Source: CAZAYY01 sp964489525 (GTDB lineage Bacteria > Chloroflexota > Anaerolineae > Anaerolineales > JABWBV01). Taken from it: 5,628 bases of DNA. The notes under the pieces are model-generated. The model had not been told where the DNA came from. It did no database searches and worked only from the letters and a program-made list of their open reading frames with translations. Made by a program: the position numbers and the translations under genes. This document shows positions 1-4,897 of this stretch, one piece after another. Position 1 is the stretch's first letter. Each line of letters starts with the position of its first letter. Location of the stretch: assembly GCA_964489525.1 (NCBI GenBank), contig CAZAYY010000050.1, positions 1 through 5,628 of the forward strand, in the 5' to 3' direction.

Positions 1-290
1 ACGAAAATTTGATAAAAAAGAATGTGCGGGAAACCCCAGGGTCCCAGGGCCGGGGTGATCAGAACCTGAGCGGCGGCGGGGATTCCAAGCAGGTAAATGA
101 AATCATAGCCTAGCTGGCTGTGAGTAAGCAGGGTGAAAGCGCTGAGAAAGACCATCAGATTGCATAAGTTGAGGGGCAAGAGAGTCTGGACCGTCCACAG
201 ACCATACGCGGCATGCCAGATATGCCAGAAAAGCTCGTTGGTCAACAAGAAAAGCGCCAGCCCCACCCGCACCACCCGGCCAACCTCCAC
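1..290 (-). CDS. TIGR02206/YwaF-like integral membrane protein, internal fragment
   Basis: Read on the minus strand, this frame is open to the left edge and encodes a hydrophobic protein: LALFLLTNELFWHIWHAAYG, then LWTVQTLLPLNLCNLMVFLS, then FIYLLGIPAAAQVLITPALG and a FPHILFYQIF end. The order 'E-L-x-W-x-x-W ... G-x-W ... LPLxLC ... G-I/L-x-x-A-x-Q-x-L-x-TP-x-L ... FPHxxFxQxF' is what I recall of the TIGR02206 (YwaF) family of multi-pass membrane proteins of unknown function, usually about 220-240 residues. The part seen would be roughly family residues 45-140, so the C-terminal half lies outside the window. The first membrane helix expected upstream is missing. The frame stays open rightward to about 923, but only as the antisense of a Thr-Pro repeat, giving a Val/Gly/Arg-rich string that does not look native. 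The end at 290 is one of several GTG options (ATG options at 413 and 449), so the true 5' end is unknown and the gene may be truncated. Confidence 0.7.
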   Translation of the reverse strand, partial: MEVGRVVRVGLALFLLTNELFWHIWHAAYGLWTVQTLLPLNLCNLMVFLSAFTLLTHSQLGYDFIYLLGIPAAAQVLITPALGPWGFPHILFYQIF

Positions 291-1287
291 CCGGCGGCCC
301 ACCAGCACCCCCCGCCCAATCGTAACCCTCGGACCTACTTCCACCCGCACACCTACCCGCACACCTACCCGCACGCCATCGCTAACCTTTACCCCTTCGC
401 GTACGCCAACCATCACCCTCACGCCAACGGCAACGCGCACACCAACCATCACCACAACCTTTACGCCCACGCCTACGGCATCTCCCACCGCGTCGCCAAC
501 CCAGACCCCAACCGCAACCCTGACGCCCACACTTACGCCAACCCCCACCGCAACCCAAACCGGACAGGCGACAGCAACCCAAACCCCCACGGAAACCGGG
601 CTCGCCCCAACGGCCACCCCAACCCCCACACCTACCCCTTCATTCACGGCTTCGGCGACTACCACACCCACCCCAACCACCACGCAAACTGCGTCGTTAA
701 CGCCCACGGATACCGCAACGGCAACCCCCACAAGCACGTCTTCGCCTACCCATACAGCCACACAAACCCCGTCTTCAACGGCCACCCCCACGGAAACCCA
801 AACCCCCACCCCAACCGCAACCCAAACCGCGTCGCCAACCGCCACCCCTACGGAAACGCAAACCCCCAGCCCAACGCCCACCTGCCCAACACCCGACCCC
901 ACCCAGGGGTATGTCAGTGAAGTCTATCCACCGGATGGGGCCACCAACGTTAACCTGCTGGTTTCTCCGGTCATCACCTTCACCACACCCATCACGCCAT
1001 CGTCCTTCCTGTACGATCGGGACCACCTGCTGCTCTGCACCAATAATGGCTGCGGTCAGTTCGTTGAGGCTTCGCTTACCATCGCGCCAGATCTTAAATC
1101 GGTAGAAATTGTTCCCCTGCTGATGCTCCAACCCGATACCACCTACTACATTTGGACTGCCGAAAACATTACCGCGCAATGCAGCAGCGTTCCCCAGGGA
1201 GTCCTTTACCAGACCCGCTTTACAACCGGCACAGCAACCCGAACCCCTGTATGGTACAGGCTGCTAACCTTGCTGCCTTTCCGGTAA
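133..1287 (+). CDS. Thr-Pro-repeat protein with C-terminal Big_5-type Ig-like domain
   Basis: From about residue 44 to 257 the protein is almost pure Thr-Pro repeat with Ala, Ser and Gln, a flexible cell-surface-type linker. Residues about 260-366 look like a Big_5 (SbsA-type Ig-like) domain: VYPPDGATNVN near residue 264, VITFTTPI, a 'DLKSVEIVP' strand, 'LQPDTTYYIW', and a closing RFTTG at 362-366. Two cysteine pairs are possible (LCTNNGC; AQC). Such proteins are normally exported and act in adhesion or as scaffold modules. Oddly, no signal peptide or membrane anchor is present. The GTG at 133 has no well-spaced Shine-Dalgarno, and residues 1-43 are antisense to the conserved part of the minus-strand membrane protein, so they are probably not real. 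The genuine N-terminus has likely been lost or lies across a rearrangement or assembly join. The stop is 32 bases before the TIR-CHAT start, so co-transcription is plausible. The repeat and domain are well supported; the start is not. Confidence 0.65.
   Translation: MKALRKTIRLHKLRGKRVWTVHRPYAACQICQKSSLVNKKSASPTRTTRPTSTRRPTSTPRPIVTLGPTSTRTPTRTPTRTPSLTFTPSRTPTITLTPTATRTPTITTTFTPTPTASPTASPTQTPTATLTPTLTPTPTATQTGQATATQTPTETGLAPTATPTPTPTPSFTASATTTPTPTTTQTASLTPTDTATATPTSTSSPTHTATQTPSSTATPTETQTPTPTATQTASPTATPTETQTPSPTPTCPTPDPTQGYVSEVYPPDGATNVNLLVSPVITFTTPITPSSFLYDRDHLLLCTNNGCGQFVEASLTIAPDLKSVEIVPLLMLQPDTTYYIWTAENITAQCSSVPQGVLYQTRFTTGTATRTPVWYRLLTLLPFR
262..903 (+). repeat. Thr-Pro coding low-complexity tract
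   Basis: About 640 bases of ACN-CCN type codons, strongly C-rich on the plus strand, encode the Thr-Pro linker. The tract is free of stops in frame on the plus strand and also in the minus-strand frame of the membrane protein. Such tracts are prone to slippage, recombination and assembly collapse. Confidence 0.9.
781..875 (+). repeat. 60-base tandem duplication within the Thr-Pro tract
   Basis: Positions 781-815 and 841-875 match at 32 of 35 bases, exactly 60 bases (20 codons) apart. Both copies encode ATPTETQTP followed by (T/S)PT. The multiple-of-three period keeps the frame, as expected for linker growth by slippage or unequal recombination. Confidence 0.75.
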
Positions 1288-1294
1288 ATTTACC
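1283..1294. other. Perfect 12-base palindrome GGTAAATTTACC before TIR-CHAT
   Basis: GGTAAATTTACC equals its own reverse complement and contains the TAA stop of the Big_5 gene (1285-1287). It ends 25 bases before the TIR-CHAT ATG. It could be an operator half-site pair, but no promoter is visible nearby and chance is a fair alternative. Confidence 0.3.
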
Positions 1295-1307
1295 AAAAAC
1301 TCAATAG

Positions 1308-1313
1308 AGGAGG
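1308..1313 (+). promoter_or_regulatory. Strong Shine-Dalgarno for TIR-CHAT
   Basis: AGGAGG lies 6 bases before the ATG at 1320. It fixes the start codon and suggests efficient translation. Confidence 0.85.
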
Positions 1314-1319
1314 TTTCCA

Positions 1320-2525
1320 ATGGCTTACGATCAGCGAGTTTATGTCTCTTATGGGTGGGGTGGTGAAAGCGAACGTATCGTGAATGAAGTGGAAAACGAC
1401 CTGGCAGCCCGGGGCATTGTGCTGGTACGCGACAAAAAAGCCCTGGAATACCGCGGCTCGATTCGCGAATTTGAAGAGCGCATCGGCAGGGGTGCCTGCG
1501 TGGTGGTGGTACTCAGTGATAAATACCTGCGCTCAAAAGACTGCATGAATGAGCTGATTCTGGTGGCTGAAAACAAAGCCCTGGAAGAACGCATTTTCCC
1601 AATCGTGCTGGCAGACGCCGACATCTACAACCCGGTGAACCGCTTGAAATACATCAAGCATTGGGAAGACAAAACCCGGGAACTGGAAGAAGCCATGCGC
1701 ACCGTAGGGCTGGCCAACCAGCAGGGCATTGTGGATGATTTAAACCTGTATACCCATATCCGCAACAACATCGCCCGCATGATGGACGTGCTGAGGGACA
1801 TGAACACGCTCACCCCCGAAATGCACGAAGGCAGTGATTTCCGCATACTGATTGATGGGGTGGAAAAGACCCTGCAAAAAGGTTCGGTCCCCCCCACCTC
1901 GACAGCACCTGCCGCAGCCCCAGCCCAAAACGGGCTGCCCACCCCAGGCGAGCCATCCGGGCAAGCAGCCCGAAAAATCCTTTTCCTGGCCGCCCAACCT
2001 ACCACTGAAAACCAACAGCGCCTGGGCAAAGAGGCCGCTGAAATCGGGCAGGCCCTGCGCGGCGCAGAATTCCGCAGCCAGTTCCAACTGGAAAAGGAAT
2101 TTGCAGTGAGCGCAAAGACGCTGCAAGAAACCCTGCTGCGCCACAAACCTAACGTCCTCCATTTTACCGGTCACGGTGATGAAAACGGCATTCTGCTGGA
2201 AGCCGATGACGGGCAGGCCCAACGGGTACCCCCCACCGCCCTGGCTAACCTGCTGGCACTGTTTGGTAAATCCATCCAGATTGTGGTGCTCAACGGCTGC
2301 TACTCCGCACCCCAGGCCGAAGCCATTGCCGGGCGGATTGGGCATGTCATCGGGATGAAAGAAGCCCTGGCAGGCGATGCCGCGAGAGCATTTGCCGCAG
2401 CGTTCTACCAGGGCCTGGGATACGGTTTGGATGTTGAAACCGCTTTCGAGCTGGGGGTCAATCAGCTAAGCCTGATTGGGTCAAGCCAGGCAGATGCGCC
2501 CATTCTGCTGCGCAAAGCGGGTTAG
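1320..2525 (+). CDS. TIR-CHAT protein (TIR domain fused to caspase-like CHAT protease)
   Basis: A 401-residue soluble protein with no signal or membrane segment. Residues 4-130 form a TIR domain: RVYVSYGWGGESE at 6-18, the RDKK box at 37-40, the core strand VVVVLSDKYL at 61-70, and DCMNEL with E78 at the place of the catalytic Glu of NAD-cleaving TIRs. A family-type extension follows (KHWEDK 113-118, LYTHIRN 143-149, LTPEMHEGSDF 164-174). Residues 189-217 are a Pro/Ala linker. Residues 218-400 are a CHAT domain (clan CD, caspase-like): RKILFLAAQP at the first strand, VLHFTGHG with H285 and VVLNGCYS with C327 as the probable His/Cys dyad, then the conserved VIGMKEAL, FYQGLGYG and AFELG stretches. 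From family knowledge, TIR domains cleave NAD+ or make signal nucleotides and CHAT domains are proteases in bacterial conflict and cell-death systems. I infer a defence or regulated-death effector. Which half is sensor and which effector cannot be told; no STAND ATPase or TPR region is present. It converges on the lipoprotein gene with a 5-base gap. Confidence 0.92.
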   Translation: MAYDQRVYVSYGWGGESERIVNEVENDLAARGIVLVRDKKALEYRGSIREFEERIGRGACVVVVLSDKYLRSKDCMNELILVAENKALEERIFPIVLADADIYNPVNRLKYIKHWEDKTRELEEAMRTVGLANQQGIVDDLNLYTHIRNNIARMMDVLRDMNTLTPEMHEGSDFRILIDGVEKTLQKGSVPPTSTAPAAAPAQNGLPTPGEPSGQAARKILFLAAQPTTENQQRLGKEAAEIGQALRGAEFRSQFQLEKEFAVSAKTLQETLLRHKPNVLHFTGHGDENGILLEADDGQAQRVPPTALANLLALFGKSIQIVVLNGCYSAPQAEAIAGRIGHVIGMKEALAGDAARAFAAAFYQGLGYGLDVETAFELGVNQLSLIGSSQADAPILLRKAG

Positions 2526-2530
2526 CCCCA

Positions 2531-3637
2531 TCAGGGCAGCGGACGAACATCCAGCTGGTTTGCCATAAAAGACGGGACATAAACCAGGTTTATCTCCGGG
2601 GCATAGGCAAAATCAGCCGGGCCATCAAATCCATCCATCACCAGGACCCCCTCCTGGCCCTGGGTGCAGCGGTAAACCGCATTGGTTTGCCAGCTTGAAA
2701 CCAGCAGCGAGCCATCTTCCAGGTAAACCAGGCCATCCAACCCACCTGCAGGCAGGGTGCAGTAGGTCACCGCTTCGCCGGCTGCGTCAGCAGTATCCGT
2801 GGAAGGCAGCAGTTTTACCGAACGGGTGCTGTCATCCGTCCAGAACAGACCCACCCCAAAAGCGAAGGTAATGCCATTGGGCGAGCCAATTTCAACCCCC
2901 GGAAATGCCTCGCTGGCCACCAGGTCGGGGAAGCTGATTTGGAAAATTTTGCCAGCACTGGAATCGGTCACATAAAAAGCCGCTTCCCCGGCAGTGATAT
3001 CATTCAAAAATTGTGCACCGGGCACCGGAATATCTTGGGCAAACTCGCCGTTGGCACGGTTAAAAATCCGTACCGTATCAATATCGGTTACAACCAGGGC
3101 GCCGCCCACCAACAACATGCCTTTGGGGGCGTTCAGCGTATAACCCTCGTTCGCACCATCAATAAACTTCAACGGGGAAAGCGTGCCGTCCAGGCGAACC
3201 CTGGAAATAAAACCATTGTCATCCTGGGCAGTTGGGCTGCCGTTGATGTTCGATACCAGAATCCAGCCATTGAAATCATCCACACTCACCGATTCCGGCG
3301 AAGCGAACCCAACATCCGCCAGCAAAAATCCACCCGACGGGGTTGGTGTAGGTTGTGGGCCTGCTGTGCGTTGGGCATCTATGGTGGCGCGCACGGCTTC
3401 TGCAGTAGCCTGCACCGAGCTGGGTGTCCGGGTGGGTTCCGGCGTTTGGGTTGCGGTGGGCGGCATTGCCGTCGGGCTGGGGTCAACAGGCAGCGGGGCA
3501 GTGGTTTCAGTCGGGGCAGCCGGGCTGGTTTGGGAAGGGCTGGCCGCAGTTGGGGCCGGGGTGGTTTTTGGGGCGCAAGCAGCCAGGCCAAGCAAGGCGA
3601 CTGCCAGCAGTGTGAGGATGAGGGCGCTTCTGCGCAT
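2531..3637 (-). CDS. Lipoprotein with SMP-30/gluconolactonase-like beta-propeller
   Basis: The protein has 368 residues. It begins MRRSALIL, has a hydrophobic stretch and a lipobox L18-A19-A20-C21, so it should be lipidated on Cys21 and face the cell exterior. Residues 22-101 are a Pro/Thr/Ala stalk interrupted by a short Ala-rich helix (about 73-91). Residues 104-368 look like a six-bladed propeller of the SMP-30/NHL kind: PESVSVDD, GFISRVRLDGT, NAPKGM, VVTDIDTVRIFN, FLNDI, YVTDS, SPNGITF, LDGLVYLEDGSLLVSSW. By comparison with SMP-30, E115, N212, N254 and D301 sit where the four metal ligands would be; this is an inference from motif order. Function is unknown; a lactonase or sugar-binding surface protein is possible. 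An upstream in-frame ATG at 3670 would add 11 polar residues before the signal peptide and lacks a good ribosome site, so the ATG at 3637 is preferred. It is divergent from the two-helix membrane protein gene. Confidence 0.85.
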   Translation of the reverse strand: MRRSALILTLLAVALLGLAACAPKTTPAPTAASPSQTSPAAPTETTAPLPVDPSPTAMPPTATQTPEPTRTPSSVQATAEAVRATIDAQRTAGPQPTPTPSGGFLLADVGFASPESVSVDDFNGWILVSNINGSPTAQDDNGFISRVRLDGTLSPLKFIDGANEGYTLNAPKGMLLVGGALVVTDIDTVRIFNRANGEFAQDIPVPGAQFLNDITAGEAAFYVTDSSAGKIFQISFPDLVASEAFPGVEIGSPNGITFAFGVGLFWTDDSTRSVKLLPSTDTADAAGEAVTYCTLPAGGLDGLVYLEDGSLLVSSWQTNAVYRCTQGQEGVLVMDGFDGPADFAYAPEINLVYVPSFMANQLDVRPLP

Positions 3638-3645
3638 GGGGTTTT

Positions 3646-3650
3646 CTCCT
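3646..3650 (-). promoter_or_regulatory. Ribosome binding site that decides the lipoprotein start
   Basis: On the minus strand AAAGGAG (core AGGAG at 3650-3646) stands 8 bases before the ATG at 3637. It lies inside the reading frame of the longer form starting at 3670, which argues for the shorter form. Confidence 0.75.
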
Positions 3651-3693
3651 TTGTGAAAGTTTGCTCGCAATGGGTTGTTGCCAACGCGGCTGG

Positions 3694-3699
3694 ATTATA
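3694..3699 (-). promoter_or_regulatory. Candidate -10 box for the lipoprotein gene
   Basis: TATAAT on the minus strand, about 57 bases before the lipoprotein ATG. No good TTGACA-like box is seen 16-18 bases upstream (ATATTC is nearest), so the call rests on a perfect -10 hexamer and position. Confidence 0.45.
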
Positions 3700-3742
3700 C
3701 ACGACAAAGATGAAGGGAATATAAGGCGAAATAGAACTGTAT

Positions 3743-3748
3743 TATAAT
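3743..3748 (+). promoter_or_regulatory. Candidate -10 box for the membrane protein-GNAT operon
   Basis: TATAAT in the stretch TGTATTATAATCGG, 43 bases before the ATG at 3792. The -35 region is poor (TATAAG). It would leave a leader of about 35-40 bases ending in GGAGG (3782-3786), 5 bases before the ATG. Confidence 0.5.
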
Positions 3749-3791
3749 CGGAGGTAACCGTAATCCCCTCAAAACCAGGCCGGAGGTTGGT

Positions 3792-4139
3792 ATGAACGAT
3801 CAACAAAAAGAAATCGAACGGCTGCGCCGCCTGCGCGAAAAGCAGCTCAGTGCTCGCGATCCCCTCAAGCAAACCCGCCGGGATATGAGTGGGCTGACCC
3901 GGCGGGAAAAGCAGCGGGCTGGCTTCACTTTTAGCAAACTCTACCAGGAAATGGACCACAAGTGGCAGGGATTGGTGATTGGCTTTTTGATCGGGCTGCT
4001 CATTGCCGTTGTGGTTGGGCTGGCTGTACCCACCACAACCGGAGCATGGATTGCACTGTTGGGGTTGGTTATTCCTCCCGTATTTGGATTTGTATTTGGC
4101 GCGTCGCTGGATTGGCGGGATGATATTCGCCGATTTTAA
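3792..4139 (+). CDS. Small membrane protein: charged N-terminus, two helices
   Basis: A 115-residue protein I cannot assign to a named family. Residues 1-58 are hydrophilic and rich in Arg/Lys/Glu/Gln (IERLRRLREKQL, then ARDPLKQTRRDM), with helical and possible coiled-coil character at 3-20. Residues about 59-79 (GLVIGFLIGLLIAVVVGLAV) and 84-104 (GAWIALLGLVIPPVFGFVFG) are two membrane helices joined by a PTTT turn. The tail DWRDDIRRF is charged. With the basic N-terminus inside, both ends should be cytoplasmic, forming a hairpin. GGAGG 5 bases before the ATG supports the start. The stop is 17 bases before the acetyltransferase gene, so the two very likely share a transcript. Possible roles such as a small scaffold or anchor are speculation. 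Confidence 0.85.
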   Translation: MNDQQKEIERLRRLREKQLSARDPLKQTRRDMSGLTRREKQRAGFTFSKLYQEMDHKWQGLVIGFLIGLLIAVVVGLAVPTTTGAWIALLGLVIPPVFGFVFGASLDWRDDIRRF

Positions 4140-4156
4140 GATCAGGAGGATTTTCA

Positions 4157-4603
4157 ATGAGCATTCAAATTACGCCCCTCACCTTAGCATGGTATCCCGA
4201 AGTAATGGCCTTGTGGAAAGGCATGCCGGGAATCGGGTTGAGCAGCGCCGATGAACCAGAGGCAATTGCCCGCTACCTGGCTCGAAACCCCGATATGAGC
4301 TTTATTGCGCTGGATGGGGATTCGTTGGTTGGTGCAGTGCTGTGCGGTCACGATGGGCGGCGAGGGTTTATCCATCACATGGCCGTGCGCAACTCACACC
4401 GAGGCCAGGGGATTGGCAAAGTGTTGGCCAATGCGTGCCTGGCGGCGCTGGAACGCGAAGGAGTGAATAAATGTCACCTGTTTGTCTATTCTGGCAATAC
4501 CGAAGCCCAGGTTTTTTGGGAGCGCCTGGGCTGGAGCCGGCGGGCAGATTTGCTGGTGATGTCTACGCTCACCGAAGTTGAGGAATACGAGGGGTTAAAG
4601 TAA
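4157..4603 (+). CDS. GNAT-family N-acetyltransferase (YpeA/RimI-like)
   Basis: A 148-residue single-domain GNAT protein, normal length for the family. It should transfer an acetyl group from acetyl-CoA to an amine; the substrate cannot be read from sequence. Visible features: N-terminal strand IQITPL, ALW at 18-20, the strand pair SFIALDGDSLVGAVLCGHDG at 48-67, FIHHMAV at 71-77, then the acetyl-CoA loop R82-G-Q-G-I-G87 followed by the helix KVLANACLAALEREG, a strand CHLFVYSGN, and the late motif AQVFWERLGWSRR near 117-129. The 'VGAVLCGHDGRRGFIHHMAV' block resembles E. coli YpeA, a predicted acetyltransferase. AGGAGG at 4144-4149, 7 bases before ATG, fixes the start. It is the second gene after the small membrane protein. 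Immediately after its stop begin the palindromic repeats, the first of which may end transcription. Confidence 0.92.
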   Translation: MSIQITPLTLAWYPEVMALWKGMPGIGLSSADEPEAIARYLARNPDMSFIALDGDSLVGAVLCGHDGRRGFIHHMAVRNSHRGQGIGKVLANACLAALEREGVNKCHLFVYSGNTEAQVFWERLGWSRRADLLVMSTLTEVEEYEGLK

Positions 4604-4605
4604 CC

Positions 4606-4623
4606 GCGACATCCGTCGCTTTT
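4606..4623 (+). terminator. Weak intrinsic terminator candidate after the GNAT gene
   Basis: GCGAC-ATCC-GTCGC followed by TTTT, starting 2 bases after the TAA. The stem is only 5 bp and the T run short, and it resembles the other repeats, so termination is a possible side role. Confidence 0.35.
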
Positions 4624-4627
4624 CCCC

Positions 4628-4679
4628 TGTAGTCGCGACTTCAGTCGCTTTATCCCCAAAGAACGACTGAAGTCGTCAC
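4628..4679 (+). repeat. Bipartite REP-like unit, copy 1
   Basis: TGTAG foot, then the hairpin GCGACT-TC-AGTCGC (4635-4648), 14 bases of spacer, and a second hairpin ACGACT-GA-AGTCGT (4663-4676) ending in CAC. Both stems are perfect 6 bp. The GTAG tetranucleotide at the foot of a hairpin is the hallmark recognised by REP-associated tyrosine transposases in enterobacteria. Confidence 0.75.
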
Positions 4680-4696
4680 TCCACAAAGGAACCCCA

Positions 4697-4716
4697 TGTA
4701 GTCTCGGCTTTAGCCG
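4697..4716 (+). repeat. Half REP-like unit
   Basis: TGTAG foot followed by CGGCT-TT-AGCCG (4705-4716). It matches the first half of the bipartite unit; the second hairpin is absent. Confidence 0.65.
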
Positions 4717-4722
4717 TGTCTT

Positions 4723-4751
4723 CCGCCCCAGCGGGGCGGCATGATTATAGA
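4723..4751 (+). repeat. Second-family hairpin unit, copy 1
   Basis: CCGCCCC-AGC-GGGGCGG, a 7 bp stem, followed after one base by ATGATTATAGA. Its tail recurs inverted at 4857-4867. Confidence 0.65.
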
Positions 4752-4773
4752 ACCCAGCCCAACCAGGCTGCCA

Positions 4774-4796
4774 ATGCTGTAGGCATGGCATTATCT
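4774..4796 (+). repeat. Second-family hairpin unit, degenerate copy 2
   Basis: ATGC-TGTAG-GCAT, a 4 bp stem, followed by GGCATTATCT, similar to the GGCATGATTAT after copy 1. Weaker than the others. Confidence 0.4.
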
Positions 4797-4810
4797 CCCT
4801 TTTCGGCCAC

Positions 4811-4835
4811 AAACATAGTGTCAGCCCTACGGGCT
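4811..4835 (-). repeat. Second-family hairpin unit, inverted copy 3
   Basis: AGCCC-TAC-GGGCT (4823-4835), identical in stem and loop to the hairpin at 4871-4883. Read on the minus strand the hairpin is followed by GACACTATGTTT, a diverged tail. Confidence 0.55.
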
Positions 4836-4856
4836 TTGGGGTATGGTGCGGCATTA

Positions 4857-4885
4857 TCTATAATCATTTCAGCCCTACGGGCTTG
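4857..4885 (-). repeat. Second-family hairpin unit, inverted copy 4
   Basis: On the minus strand the hairpin AGCCC-GTA-GGGCT (4883-4871) is followed by GAAATGATTATAGA. The 11-base tail ATGATTATAGA is an exact inverted copy of 4741-4751. Confidence 0.65.
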
Positions 4886-4897
4886 AATACCTCCCTG

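Noticed and set aside
213..920. Plus-strand frame rich in His, Pro and Asn
   Set aside because: It is the shifted reading of the Thr-Pro codons (CAC, CCN, AAC) and its start lies antisense to the membrane protein fragment; no domain is visible.
775..1179. Minus-strand open frame under the Big_5 domain
   Set aside because: Gly/Arg-rich antisense of the repeat plus antisense of a convincing domain; no ribosome site or family likeness.
1625..2345. Two minus-strand open frames under the TIR-CHAT gene
   Set aside because: They overlap a clear TIR-CHAT gene with intact motifs and show no domain of their own.
2525..2537. Terminator hairpin between the convergent genes
   Set aside because: Stem of only 4 bp with a 5-base loop and no T run on either side.
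3670..3670. Longer lipoprotein start at the upstream ATG
   Set aside because: It would place 11 polar residues before the signal peptide and lacks a ribosome site, whereas the ATG at 3637 has AGGAG 8 bases upstream.
2939..3724. Long plus-strand open frame opposite the lipoprotein
   Set aside because: Antisense shadow of a gene with lipobox, ribosome site and propeller motifs; the shadow is Gly/Arg-rich without recognisable domains.
3507..4157. Minus-strand 216-codon frame across the divergent promoter region
   Set aside because: It runs through the promoter region and overlaps the starts of two better supported genes; no domain or ribosome site.
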